A stretch of DNA of 64,000 nucleotides from assembly GCA_017938625.1 (NCBI GenBank), contig JAGBBD010000063.1, forward strand, positions 1-64,000, written 5' to 3'. Made by a program: the position numbers and the translations under genes. The DNA comes from Oscillospiraceae bacterium (GTDB taxonomy: Bacteria > Bacillota > Clostridia > Oscillospirales > Oscillospiraceae). Below are positions 43,812-52,195 of this stretch, one piece after another. A model generated the notes under the pieces. The model was given only the letters and a program-made list of their open reading frames with translations, did not search any database and was not told the origin of the DNA. The first letter of the stretch is position 1. Every line of letters begins with the position of its first letter.

Positions 43812-44900
43812 TTACTTCAGGATGTAGATTTTTACATCGCGGCGACCGAACTGGATACATTCTTCATAAGTGTTGAAGTACAGATCCACGATCTTGCCCT
43901 TGATGGCACCGCCGGTATCTTCTGCTGTGCAGTAGCCGTAAATATACTTGCCGTCAGCGGAGACGATGTACATCTTTGTTCCCAAAGGAATGAAATTGGG
44001 ATCTACTGCAATGGCACCAACGCGAGCCTCTGTGCCGGTGTATGTTGTGTTCCATGCGTAGGGCTCACAGTAGTAAGCTGTTGCCTGGAAGTCCAGAATC
44101 TCGCTGTATTCCAGATTGGTGCCGGGCACATGCTTTGTGTCACCGGTGCCGATCTCAGATGTGTGGGACTGCTGGTAATCATCCTGGCCGCTGTTTTCCT
44201 GCTCTTTGACGGAACGATCCACACCGCGGAGAATGACAGTATCCACAGCCTTTGTCACGGTCTTTTCGGACAACACAGTGCGCTCGACTTCCACACCGTT
44301 TTCATAACGGATCTGAGCGGTACAATGCATCAGACCATCGGAGCCCTCTGAAAGCACCACTTCTTCACCGGGGGTGAGGGAAGTGTCCTCGTAGACATTG
44401 GTCTTGTGAGGAATGACTTCGTCGTAAGAAACGACCTCGATCTCGGAGTAAGTCAGCGTGATGGTCATGCCGTCATAGGTCAGCTCGTCCGGATCGCAGG
44501 AAAGCTGTGCTGAGCTTGTCAGCGTGATGTCCAGCGAGGACAGGAGTTCACGCACCGTACCGCCGTAGGATCCTACGACCACAGTATCACCGCCGTCTTG
44601 AACGGTGATCATTTGGATTCGGTTGATATAGATCTCAGAGATCTCTCCATTTGTCTGTGTAGTGTAGGTGTCTTCCGCGCCGAGCTTCAAGCCTGCTTCC
44701 TCGATCACGACCATAGGATCGGAACTGCTGGACATGCAGACGATGATGTTATCGCCGTCGGTAATGACATACTTGGTCTGTGCAAAGGCCGGAAGGGTGA
44801 GGGACAGGATCGTTGCTGCGATGGTAACAGAGATGATGATCCAGCGCAGAATACTGGCACGCGGGGACTTCTCTGTCACGAACTGCTTGACATAGCGCAT
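43812..44900 (-). CDS. G5 and 3D-domain cell-wall protein (YabE-like)
   Basis: A 362-residue secreted protein. An N-terminal membrane segment (residues about 15-40) is followed by DUF348-like repeats (TDGDNIIVCMSSSSDPM onward), a G5 domain (HKTNVYEDTSLTPGEEVV) and a C-terminal 3D domain with ATAYYCEPYAW, GAIAVDPNFIPLGTKMY and CTAEDTGGAIKG, whose Asp residues mark the lytic-transglycosylase-like MltA fold. It probably cuts or remodels peptidoglycan, like the Rpf/YabE group. I chose the Met at 44900 because AAAGGAGG lies just upstream of it on the minus strand. Confidence 0.92.
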   Translation of the reverse strand: MRYVKQFVTEKSPRASILRWIIISVTIAATILSLTLPAFAQTKYVITDGDNIIVCMSSSSDPMVVIEEAGLKLGAEDTYTTQTNGEISEIYINRIQMITVQDGGDTVVVGSYGGTVRELLSSLDITLTSSAQLSCDPDELTYDGMTITLTYSEIEVVSYDEVIPHKTNVYEDTSLTPGEEVVLSEGSDGLMHCTAQIRYENGVEVERTVLSEKTVTKAVDTVILRGVDRSVKEQENSGQDDYQQSHTSEIGTGDTKHVPGTNLEYSEILDFQATAYYCEPYAWNTTYTGTEARVGAIAVDPNFIPLGTKMYIVSADGKYIYGYCTAEDTGGAIKGKIVDLYFNTYEECIQFGRRDVKIYILK

Positions 44901-44937
44901 CAGAAAACCTCCTTTCAACAGGATTGAAGAACTGAAA

Positions 44938-44963
44938 TTAACAAGTGATTACAAAAGGTTACA
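44938..44963 (-). promoter_or_regulatory. Three TGTWAH-like repeats at 10-bp steps
   Basis: On the minus strand TGTAAC (44963-44958), TGTAAT (44953-44948) and TGTTAA (44943-44938) in the 5' leader of the 3D gene. The half-site matches the WalR consensus TGTWAH, but the period is 10 and not the usual 11 bp. Possible cell-wall stress regulator site. Confidence 0.35.
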
Positions 44964-44992
44964 TTGATACCAATACACCTTTGGTTATGCTC

Positions 44993-45020
44993 ATTATAAC
45001 AAATAATTCTAAAAAGTCAA
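44993..45020 (-). promoter_or_regulatory. Promoter of the 3D-domain gene
   Basis: On the minus strand TTGACT (45020-45015), 16-bp spacer, TATAAT (44998-44993). Between 45021 and 45251 the sequence is A/T-rich, with scattered GTTACA/ATTACA hexamers and no gene. Confidence 0.7.
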
Positions 45021-45251
45021 GCCTTAGGCGAAAATAGAGATAAAACTCCAACTTTTGACAGGTTTACAAATAAAACGACAATGTACGAAAACGCACAATA
45101 TATTCTGAGATGGTGCCGAAATCCCCCACAATATGTTGTTAAAGGTTACAATTTAGTTCACATAATATTACAAAAACGAAACCAAAAATAAATTATGTAA
45201 ATCTTTTCTCCACAGACTAAAAGCTTGCATCTTTCTTTGTGATAATACCAT

Positions 45252-45280
45252 TTGACATGGGTCAAAAAACGTGCTATATT
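45252..45280 (+). promoter_or_regulatory. Promoter of thrS
   Basis: TTGACA (45252-45257), 17-bp spacer, TATATT (45275-45280), directly upstream of the T-box leader. Confidence 0.8.
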
Positions 45281-45286
45281 GTGTTG

Positions 45287-45546
45287 GAATAAAGGTGTAG
45301 ACGAAGACACGAGTCTGCGGAAACCGTGCCAAGAGAGGTCTCTTCATTGGCTGAAAGAGAGGCTGCACAGGATCGCTGTACTTACCACTTCCGAACCGCG
45401 CTTCGAAATAAGAGGCGACGGGCCATCCCGTTACAGAGGCTACGAGCGGCAGCCAAGGCTGCAAGCAGGGTGGAACCGTGGAATACGTATTTTGTATCCC
45501 ACCCCTGATCATTTCAGGGGTGGGATCATATTTTTTACCGCCCCAA
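45287..45546 (+). promoter_or_regulatory. T-box riboswitch of thrS
   Basis: The leader contains the canonical T-box AGGGTGGAACCGTG (45477-45490) followed by a Rho-independent terminator (stem TCCCACCCCTGA / TCAGGGGTGGGA, 45507-45535, then TCATATTTTTT). Uncharged tRNA-Thr is expected to pair through its acceptor end and let the GGGTGG/CCACCC antiterminator form. The specifier should be a Thr codon; an ACC at 45384-45386 is a candidate, which I cannot confirm without folding. Confidence 0.92.
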
Positions 45547-45566
45547 ATCACAAGGAGGCAATAACC

Positions 45567-47351
45567 ATGAGCGAAGAAAACATCTACACATTTGAAAATG
45601 CCGAGTACCGCAAGACTTATTGGCATACCTGTTCCCATGTGATGGCACAGGCGGTCAAGCGTCTGTGGCCCGACACCAAGCTGGCGATCGGCCCTGCCAT
45701 TGAAAACGGTTTCTACTATGACTTTGACAGTGAAAAGAACTTTACTGCCGAAGATCTGGAAGCCATCGAAGCTGAGATGCGCAAGATCTGCAAGGAAAAG
45801 CTGAAGCTTGAGCGCTTTGAACTGCCCCGTGCTGAAGCTCTGGAACTGATGAAGGACGAGCCCTACAAGGTAGAGCTCATCAACGATCTGCCCGAAGATG
45901 CTGTCATCTCCTTCTATAAGCAGGGTGACTTTACCGATCTGTGTGCAGGCCCACATCTGGATTCCACCGGTCGTATCAAGGGCAATGCCATCAAGCTGAC
46001 CTCTGCCACCGGCGCATACTGGCGCGGCGATTCCAACCGCAAGATGCTGCAGCGTATCTATGCGGTGGCTTTCCCCAAGAAGGAAGAGCTGGATGCTTAC
46101 CTTGCCGAGCGCGAGGAAGCTATGAAGCGCGACCACAACAAGCTGGGTCGTGAGCTGGAGTATTTCACCACTGTGGACTGCATTGGTCAGGGCCTGCCCA
46201 TCCTGCTGCCCAAGGGCGCCCGTACCATCCAGACTCTGCAGCGTTGGATCGAGGATGAAGAGCAGAAGCGCGGCTATCTGCTGACCAAGACGCCTCTGAT
46301 GGCAAAGAGTGATCTGTATAAGATCTCCGGTCACTGGGATCATTACCGTGACGGTATGTTCATCCTGGGCGATCCCGACGATGAGAGCAAGGAATGCTTT
46401 GCCCTGCGTCCCATGACCTGCCCCTTCCAGTACCAGGCTTATCTGAACCGTCAGCGCTCCTACCGTGATCTGCCCATGCGCTTTGGTGAGACCTCTACGC
46501 TGTTCCGCAATGAGGACTCCGGTGAGATGCATGGTCTGATTCGTGTGCGTCAGTTTACTATTTCCGAGGGCCATCTGGTTCTGCGTCCCGATCAGCTGGC
46601 AGAAGAATTCCGAGGCTGCTTCGAGCTTGCCAACTACTGCATGGAAACGCTGGGTCTGAAGGAAGACTGCTCCTTCCGTTTCTCTCAGTGGGATCCCAAT
46701 AATACCGAAAAGTATGAAGGCACTGCCGAGCAGTGGGATCATGCACAGGGCATCATGAAGGAGATTCTGGATGATCTGGGCATTGACTACAAGGTCGGTA
46801 TCGATGAAGCTGCCTTCTATGGTCCCAAGCTGGATATCCAGATCAAGAACGTCTTCGGCAAGGAAGATACGCTGATCACCATCCAGATCGATATGTTGCT
46901 GGCAGAGAAGTTTGGTATGTATTATATTGATGAAAACGGTGAGAAGGCTCTGCCTTATATCATCCACCGTACCTCCATGGGCTGCTACGAGCGTACACTG
47001 GCTCTGCTGATCGAAAAGTACGCAGGTGCGCTGCCCACGTGGATGGCTCCCGAGCAGGTTCGCTTCCTGCCTGTCACCGACCGTGCATTTGACTACTGCG
47101 CCGATATGAGCCGCAAGCTCAACCTGCAGGGCTACCGTACTGAGGTGGATTACCGCAACGAAAAGGTCGGCAAGAAGCTGCGTGAAGCTCGTCTGGACAA
47201 GGTGCCCTTCATGGTGGTCGTGGGTGACCGCGATATGGAAAACGGCACTGTTTCCCCCACCAACCGTGTGGACGGTGACCTCGGCGCCATGAGCTTTGAG
47301 GCTTTCAATGCTCTGCTGAAGGATGTTGTGGACAACAAACTGAAGAAGTAA
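45567..47351 (+). CDS. thrS: Threonine-tRNA ligase lacking the TGS domain
   Basis: A 594-residue class II synthetase. The editing domain begins almost at once (HTCSHVMAQAVKRLW near residue 20, then DLCAGPHLDSTG), so the usual N-terminal TGS domain of about 60 residues is absent. The catalytic domain retains the zinc ligands in MTCPFQYQ, ISEGHL and IIHRTSMG, with motif 2 FRNEDSGEMHGLIRVR. The anticodon domain ends the protein. The start at 45567 follows AAGGAGG; in-frame codons upstream lie inside the T-box leader. Controlled by that T-box. Confidence 0.96.
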   Translation: MSEENIYTFENAEYRKTYWHTCSHVMAQAVKRLWPDTKLAIGPAIENGFYYDFDSEKNFTAEDLEAIEAEMRKICKEKLKLERFELPRAEALELMKDEPYKVELINDLPEDAVISFYKQGDFTDLCAGPHLDSTGRIKGNAIKLTSATGAYWRGDSNRKMLQRIYAVAFPKKEELDAYLAEREEAMKRDHNKLGRELEYFTTVDCIGQGLPILLPKGARTIQTLQRWIEDEEQKRGYLLTKTPLMAKSDLYKISGHWDHYRDGMFILGDPDDESKECFALRPMTCPFQYQAYLNRQRSYRDLPMRFGETSTLFRNEDSGEMHGLIRVRQFTISEGHLVLRPDQLAEEFRGCFELANYCMETLGLKEDCSFRFSQWDPNNTEKYEGTAEQWDHAQGIMKEILDDLGIDYKVGIDEAAFYGPKLDIQIKNVFGKEDTLITIQIDMLLAEKFGMYYIDENGEKALPYIIHRTSMGCYERTLALLIEKYAGALPTWMAPEQVRFLPVTDRAFDYCADMSRKLNLQGYRTEVDYRNEKVGKKLREARLDKVPFMVVVGDRDMENGTVSPTNRVDGDLGAMSFEAFNALLKDVVDNKLKK

Positions 47352-47354
47352 TAT

Positions 47355-47391
47355 AAAAAGTCCGTCCTATTTTGATAGGACGGACTTTTTT
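47355..47391. terminator. Bidirectional terminator after thrS
   Basis: AAAAAGTCCGTCCTAT / ATAGGACGGACTTTTT, 16-bp stem with TTTG loop, shared with the converging SDR gene. Confidence 0.92.
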
Positions 47392-48142
47392 ATGTTTTCG
47401 CCAAATGGAGCAAGATTGCATGGGGGATGAGTCCAGATAGGACGCGATAGAGTTTATAGAAGAATTTCGGCGTGTAGACAGCGCGGCGCTTTTTGGCTGC
47501 CTTCAAAGCACCGCGAACAACTTTGTGGGGGATGCAGTAGGGGAGCGTGTCGAAGGTTTTGGAATATCCCTTGATGCGTCCTGTTTGAATAAACTCCGTG
47601 TCCATAGGGCCGGGGCAGACAGCGGTGACGCTGATTCTGCGGGGCTTTAACTCTTCGTGAAGACCTCTGGAGAAAAAGCTGACATAGGCTTTGGTGGCGG
47701 AGTAGACCGTCATACGCACATTGGGCACAAAGGAGGCAATGGAGGAAATATTGAGGATCCTGCCACCCTCTGCCATAAAGGGAAGCACGGCGTGGGTCAC
47801 GCAGGACAGGGCGCGGATGTTCAGATCCAGCATCCTGCATTGCTCCTGCAGAGCGCTCTCGTGGAAATTGCCAAGGTAGCCGCAGCCGGCACAGTTGATC
47901 AGCAGCTGCACGTCGGGCTTTTGCGCAGAAAGCTCCTCCTGCAGCCGGGATAAATACGCATCCGATGTCAGATCCAGCGGAAGTACACGCAGAACGACAC
48001 CGGGAACGGAAAGTGCCTGCAGGTGATCTTCCCGTCTTGCAATGAGCCAGTATTCTTCGATCTGGGGGAAAACGTCATGGATCTGGCGGACAAACTCCTT
48101 ACCAAGACCGGAGGAAGCACCGGTGATGATGGCGGTTTTCAT
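47390..48142 (-). CDS. Short-chain dehydrogenase/reductase
   Basis: A 250-residue SDR: cofactor loop TGASSGLGKEFVRQ, NCAG in LLINCAGCGYLGNF, and the catalytic YSATK with a Ser shortly before (ISSIASF). Substrate unknown; the C-terminal basic helix is common in SDRs of Clostridia annotated as general oxidoreductases. The Met at 48142 has a GAGGTG ribosome site; upstream codons reach into the NiaR promoter region and are rejected. Confidence 0.88.
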   Translation of the reverse strand: MKTAIITGASSGLGKEFVRQIHDVFPQIEEYWLIARREDHLQALSVPGVVLRVLPLDLTSDAYLSRLQEELSAQKPDVQLLINCAGCGYLGNFHESALQEQCRMLDLNIRALSCVTHAVLPFMAEGGRILNISSIASFVPNVRMTVYSATKAYVSFFSRGLHEELKPRRISVTAVCPGPMDTEFIQTGRIKGYSKTFDTLPYCIPHKVVRGALKAAKKRRAVYTPKFFYKLYRVLSGLIPHAILLHLAKT

Positions 48143-48215
48143 AATAAGCACCTCGTAAAAAAGATAAAATAATTGTACCACAATTGAATAAAAACTACAA
48201 CTTTTTCCATAAAAC

Positions 48216-48244
48216 TTGAATTTGCCGGAGAATTGCGTTATGAT
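48216..48244 (+). promoter_or_regulatory. Promoter of niaR
   Basis: TTGAAT (48216-48221), 17-bp spacer, TATGAT (48239-48244), 23 bp before the start. Confidence 0.6.
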
Positions 48245-48266
48245 AAACAAAAGGTGAGGTGGAACT

Positions 48267-48815
48267 ATGAACGCGGAACAAAGAAGACATAGAATTATGG
48301 AACTTTTGCGGCAGGCGGAAGCACCCTTGTCCGGATCTGCTCTTGCAAAGCTTTTGGGTGTCAGCCGTCAGATCGTGGTGCAGGACATGGCATTGCTGCG
48401 CGCACAGACGGGGGAAGCGATCATTTCCACCTATCAGGGCTATGTGCTCTTGAAGGAAAAGTCGCGCTGCAGCCGCGTGTTCAAGGTGCGCCACAGCGCA
48501 GAGCGGACGCAGGAGGAACTGCAGGAGATCGTGGATCTGAGCGGCAAGGTGGAGGATGTGCTTATTTACCACCGTGTCTACGGAATCGTCCGTGGACAGC
48601 TGAACATCGCATCGAGAAAAGATGTTCTGGAGTTCATGCAGCGTCTTGGGGAGGGCAGCTCTGCCCCGTTGATGCAGATCACCGACGACTTTCACTATCA
48701 TACTGTCACGGCGGATACGGAACAGACTCTGGATCAGATCGAACTTCGTCTGAAAACACTTGGCTTCCTTGCGCCTTTGCGGGAACATGAGCCCGATGGC
48801 GTAAGTGGACTATAA
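48267..48815 (+). CDS. niaR: NiaR-type NAD biosynthesis repressor
   Basis: A 182-residue regulator with an N-terminal HTH_11 domain (RIMELLRQAEAPLSGSALAK and VSRQIVVQDMALLR) and a C-terminal 3H domain containing the conserved histidines (VRHSAE, YHRVYG, DDFHYHTV). In Firmicutes this family represses NAD synthesis and niacin uptake genes when nicotinic acid is plentiful. No target gene lies next to it here. Confidence 0.9.
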   Translation: MNAEQRRHRIMELLRQAEAPLSGSALAKLLGVSRQIVVQDMALLRAQTGEAIISTYQGYVLLKEKSRCSRVFKVRHSAERTQEELQEIVDLSGKVEDVLIYHRVYGIVRGQLNIASRKDVLEFMQRLGEGSSAPLMQITDDFHYHTVTADTEQTLDQIELRLKTLGFLAPLREHEPDGVSGL

Positions 48816-48826
48816 TTTGATTATGT

Positions 48827-48857
48827 AAACAGCACTGCCTGTGGCAGTGCTGTTTTT
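48827..48857 (+). terminator. Terminator after niaR
   Basis: AAACAGCACTGCC / GGCAGTGCTGTTT, 13-bp stem with TGT loop and short T tail. Confidence 0.85.
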
Positions 48858-48924
48858 GTGTCTTTGGGAATAGTTGTGCGTCCGGCGAATAAGCTTTTTG
48901 TATGATGCGGAAAGAGGTGATGGT

Positions 48925-50211
48925 GTGGAACGACTGGCACAGCTTCTGTGGGGCGCGCCGATGATGCTTCTGTTGTTGTTTACAGGAATGGTACTGACTA
49001 AGCGTACCCGTTTCGTGCAGCTCAGAAGATTGCCTGCTGCTCTTTCTCAGATGGGAAAGAGCCTGCGGCAGGAGCGTTCCGGTTTCCGGGCAGTCTGTAC
49101 CGCATTGGCTGCAACGGTCGGTACGGGGAATATTGCAGGTGTGGCAGGTGCCATCGCGCTGGGTGGGCCCGGTGCGGTGTTCTGGATGTGGGTGGCGGCA
49201 TTTTTCGGTATGGCGACCAAATATGCAGAGGTGTCCCTTGCCATGCGATACCGTACAGAGCAGGGCAGAGGCGGCCCGATGTACTATATTGTAGGAGGCA
49301 TGGGGAAGCGTTTCCGACCTTTGGCGACGTGCTTTGCATTTTTTGCGGTACTGGCATCTTTTGCCATGGGGAATATGGTGCAGATCAACACCATTACCGG
49401 CGCTGTGATAGCAGCGCTGCCTTCTGTAGATCCACGATGGACAGGGCTTGCCGTTGGTCTGGCGGCAGCTTTTTTGGTGGGTCTGGTCACCTTGGGTGGC
49501 GTCAAACGCATCGGTCGGGTAATGGAACTTTTAGTACCTGTCGTGGCAGGTGTCTATGTTGTTTCCATGATGGCTGTGATCGTCCTGCATTGGGGTGCGG
49601 TGGGAAATGCTCTGTCTGCGATCGTTACAGGGGCTTTTTGCCCACGGGCTGTTTTGGGCGGCGGTGTGGGGATCGGGCTGCGGCAGGCGATCTGCTGGGG
49701 TGTGAGCCGCGGTGTGTTTTCCAATGAGGCAGGATTGGGCTCAGCGCCCATCGCCCATGCAGGCTCCAAAGCACGGCCGGAAGAACAAGGATTACTGGGG
49801 ATCTTCGAAGTGTTTCTGGATACCATCGTGCTGTGTACTTTGACAGCCCTTGCCATTTTGACAAGCGGCATCGCTCTCCCATATGGGACAGCCGTGGGGG
49901 CACAGCCTGCCATAGATGCCTTGGAAACGGTGTTTGCATCAGGTGCGCCGTGGATCTGTACGCTGATTCTGGGGTCGTTGGCGCTGGCTACCATGATAAG
50001 CTGGCAGCTTTACGGTCTGCGATGTGCCGAGTATCTCTGGGGCAGGAGTGGGGCGAAAGGCTATGCTGTTTGTTATACAGCAGTAACGGTACTGGGGGCG
50101 ACTATGGATCTGTCCAACGCATGGGCGCTGGCAGATGTGTGCAATGGGCTCATGTGTCTGCCCAATCTGATCGCGCTGTTAGTGCTGGGCGGCAAACATA
50201 AATCTGACTGA
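48925..50211 (+). CDS. Alanine/glycine:cation symporter (AgcS family)
   Basis: A 428-residue polytopic carrier. The signature GTGNIAGVAGAIALGGPGAV with ATKYAEVSLAMRYR, and GVSRGVFSNEAGLGSAPIAH further on, are diagnostic of sodium:alanine/glycine symporters. GTG at 48925 with a GAGGTGA site is chosen; the spacing is short and an upstream start cannot be excluded. Faces the OCD-family gene in the same direction. Confidence 0.9.
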   Translation: MERLAQLLWGAPMMLLLLFTGMVLTKRTRFVQLRRLPAALSQMGKSLRQERSGFRAVCTALAATVGTGNIAGVAGAIALGGPGAVFWMWVAAFFGMATKYAEVSLAMRYRTEQGRGGPMYYIVGGMGKRFRPLATCFAFFAVLASFAMGNMVQINTITGAVIAALPSVDPRWTGLAVGLAAAFLVGLVTLGGVKRIGRVMELLVPVVAGVYVVSMMAVIVLHWGAVGNALSAIVTGAFCPRAVLGGGVGIGLRQAICWGVSRGVFSNEAGLGSAPIAHAGSKARPEEQGLLGIFEVFLDTIVLCTLTALAILTSGIALPYGTAVGAQPAIDALETVFASGAPWICTLILGSLALATMISWQLYGLRCAEYLWGRSGAKGYAVCYTAVTVLGATMDLSNAWALADVCNGLMCLPNLIALLVLGGKHKSD

Positions 50212-50231
50212 TAAACAGGCAGCTTTGTCCC

Positions 50232-50260
50232 TTGACAACGGAAAAAACTTCTCTAATAAT
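50232..50260 (+). promoter_or_regulatory. Promoter of the OCD-GntR pair
   Basis: TTGACA (50232-50237), 17-bp spacer, AATAAT (50255-50260), 37 bp before the start. Confidence 0.65.
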
Positions 50261-50297
50261 GATACTGTCCGACAAATTATTATGGGGAGTGTTATAT

Positions 50298-51287
50298 ATG
50301 GTTGAACAGAAAGCCATGATTATTGGCGAAGAAACCGTAAAAAAATATCTGAGCATCGAAGATGTCATTGATTGTGTGGAAAAGACATGGAGATGGTACG
50401 GCGAGGGCAGCGTTGTCATGCCCAACAAGATCACCACCGATATGTCCGAACTGGGTGTTGCCGGTTGGTTTAACTCCATGCCTGCCTACATTGGCCCCAT
50501 GGACGTTGCCGGTATCAAGGTCGTTGGCGGCTACGATGGCAACCGCGCATTGGGTCTGCCTTATATCAAGGCAAATCTGCTGGTCACTGATTCCAAGACC
50601 GGTGTGCTCCGCGCTCTGGTTTCCGGCGACTTTATCAATGATGCCCGTACCGGCGCGCAGCCTGCCATTATGACAAAGCTGCTGGCAGCATCCACCGATG
50701 TGATCACCTTGATCGGCACCGGTCTTATGGCATACTACAGCCTGCTGTGCATGAGTAAGGTGCTGGAGATGAAGGAGATCCGCTTGTGCGACATTTCTGA
50801 GGAAGCCATGGATCGCTTTATTGCCCGATTCCCCGATGCGCCGTTCAAGTTTGTCAAGTGCAAGAGCAATGAAGAAGGCTGTCGCGGAGCAGATGTGATC
50901 ATCACCATCACCAATGCCAATGCAGATCTGGTGGAAGAGCCTTGGCTGAAGAAGGGCTCTCTCGTTATGACCATGGGCTCCTTCCGTGAGACCTCTTTCG
51001 ACGTGGTACGCAAGGCAGACAAGATCGCGGTGGATCAGGTGGGACAGTCTTTGCACAGAGGCAATGTCAAAGAACTGGCGGAAATGGGTGAGATCAACGA
51101 GAATTCTTTCGATATCCGTATTCCCGAAGTTCTTGCCGGCAAAATGCCTGCCCGCACCAACCCCGATGACCGCATCTATACCCAGATCATTGGTACCGGT
51201 ATGCTGGATGTGGCGCTGGCCGGTCTGGTCTTGGAGAAAATCGAGGCAGCCGGTGTGGATGTCACCCGTGTTGATATGACAAAATGA
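50298..51287 (+). CDS. Ornithine cyclodeaminase/mu-crystallin family protein
   Basis: A 329-residue NAD(P)-dependent enzyme of the OCD/mu-crystallin family. KVVGGYDGNRALGLPY and the DARTGAQPAIMTKLL segment (usually RTAAxxxA) form the substrate site, and LIGTGLMAYYSLL is the dinucleotide motif. Members deaminate ornithine, reduce cyclic imines or act on D-amino acids; the departure from RTAA warns against naming ornithine. ATG at 50298 with a GGGAG site. Overlaps the GntR gene by 4 bp, so the regulator probably controls it. Confidence 0.85.
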   Translation: MVEQKAMIIGEETVKKYLSIEDVIDCVEKTWRWYGEGSVVMPNKITTDMSELGVAGWFNSMPAYIGPMDVAGIKVVGGYDGNRALGLPYIKANLLVTDSKTGVLRALVSGDFINDARTGAQPAIMTKLLAASTDVITLIGTGLMAYYSLLCMSKVLEMKEIRLCDISEEAMDRFIARFPDAPFKFVKCKSNEEGCRGADVIITITNANADLVEEPWLKKGSLVMTMGSFRETSFDVVRKADKIAVDQVGQSLHRGNVKELAEMGEINENSFDIRIPEVLAGKMPARTNPDDRIYTQIIGTGMLDVALAGLVLEKIEAAGVDVTRVDMTK

Positions 51288-51976
51288 GCGAGCCGATCTT
51301 CCGTGTCAAGCTCTATGAAGATGTTGCTGACCGTATTACTGCGCGGATTCGTACGGCGCAGTGGCGGGCAGGGGAGCGGCTTCCACCGGAGGCAGAGCTG
51401 GCAAAGGAATTTGATGTCAGCCGCTCCACGGTCCGGGAAGCCATCCGCAGTCTGCAGCGCACAGGCTTGATTCGTTCCAAGGCAGGCTCCGGCTCCTATG
51501 TGGCGCCCAATGCGCCTGTGATCTTGCAGACGAGAGAACTGGCTGCCATTATGGGCGACCGGGAGCATCTGCACGATCTGGTGCAGACTCGCTATATCCT
51601 TGAGCCGCAGATGGCGGCATTGGCGGCAGCGCAGGCAACCGATGAAGAAAAGCGCCATCTGTGCTATCTGGTGGATCGTATGGCGGAGCAGACAGAGCGC
51701 TTTGAACTTATGGCGGCAGGTCATGCCTTCCATATGGAACTGGCACGTCTTTCTCACAATGTGGTGCTGGATGGTTTCTATCGTTCCGCGGCAGATCAGC
51801 TGCGCAGCATGCGTGTGCTGGATAGCCTAACGGAAGCGGTCTATCGTGACGGAATCGAAGAACATCGTCAGATCGCGCAGGCTGTGGCAGCAGGAGATGC
51901 CGCCGGGGCAAAACAGCTGATGAAGGCGCATCTGAAAAAGGATTACGGAGCATATCTGCAAGATACAGAGGAATAA
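51284..51976 (+). CDS. FadR-subfamily GntR regulator
   Basis: A 230-residue regulator with an N-terminal winged helix (GERLPPEAELAKEFDVSRST, VREAIRSLQRTGLIRSK) and a C-terminal all-helical FCD effector domain containing the metal-binding His residues (AGHAFHMELARLSHN, EEHRQIAQAV). Translationally coupled to the OCD-family gene and located before the catabolic locus; it may sense an amino or sugar acid. Confidence 0.9.
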   Translation: MSEPIFRVKLYEDVADRITARIRTAQWRAGERLPPEAELAKEFDVSRSTVREAIRSLQRTGLIRSKAGSGSYVAPNAPVILQTRELAAIMGDREHLHDLVQTRYILEPQMAALAAAQATDEEKRHLCYLVDRMAEQTERFELMAAGHAFHMELARLSHNVVLDGFYRSAADQLRSMRVLDSLTEAVYRDGIEEHRQIAQAVAAGDAAGAKQLMKAHLKKDYGAYLQDTEE

Positions 51977-51981
51977 AAAAA

Positions 51982-52027
51982 CAGGGAAATCAACAGGGTG
52001 AAAACCTGCGGATTTCCCTGCTTTTTT
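51982..52027 (+). terminator. Terminator of the OCD-GntR pair
   Basis: CAGGGAAATC / GATTTCCCTG outer stem with inner CAGG/CCTG and a six-T tail. Confidence 0.88.
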
Positions 52028-52130
52028 GTCTGTTTGTGAGGGATGAAACAGGGACGTTAGGTGTTCTTACAAAAAACTCGTGCGCAATTTGGAAGAACAC
52101 ACAGATATTGAACGAAACGGTCAAAACTCG

Positions 52131-52159
52131 TTGACAACCAAGACCAAAACAATTAAAAT
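52131..52159 (+). promoter_or_regulatory. Promoter of the sugar catabolic locus
   Basis: TTGACA (52131-52136), 17-bp spacer, TAAAAT (52154-52159), 36 bp before the kinase start. Confidence 0.8.
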
Positions 52160-52195
52160 GTACATATAAGTAATCAAATTCCCGGAGGCAAAAAT

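Noticed and set aside
45252-45566. N-terminal extension of ThrS
   Set aside because: The in-frame upstream codons fall in the promoter and T-box leader; the AAGGAGG and ATG at 45567 define the start.
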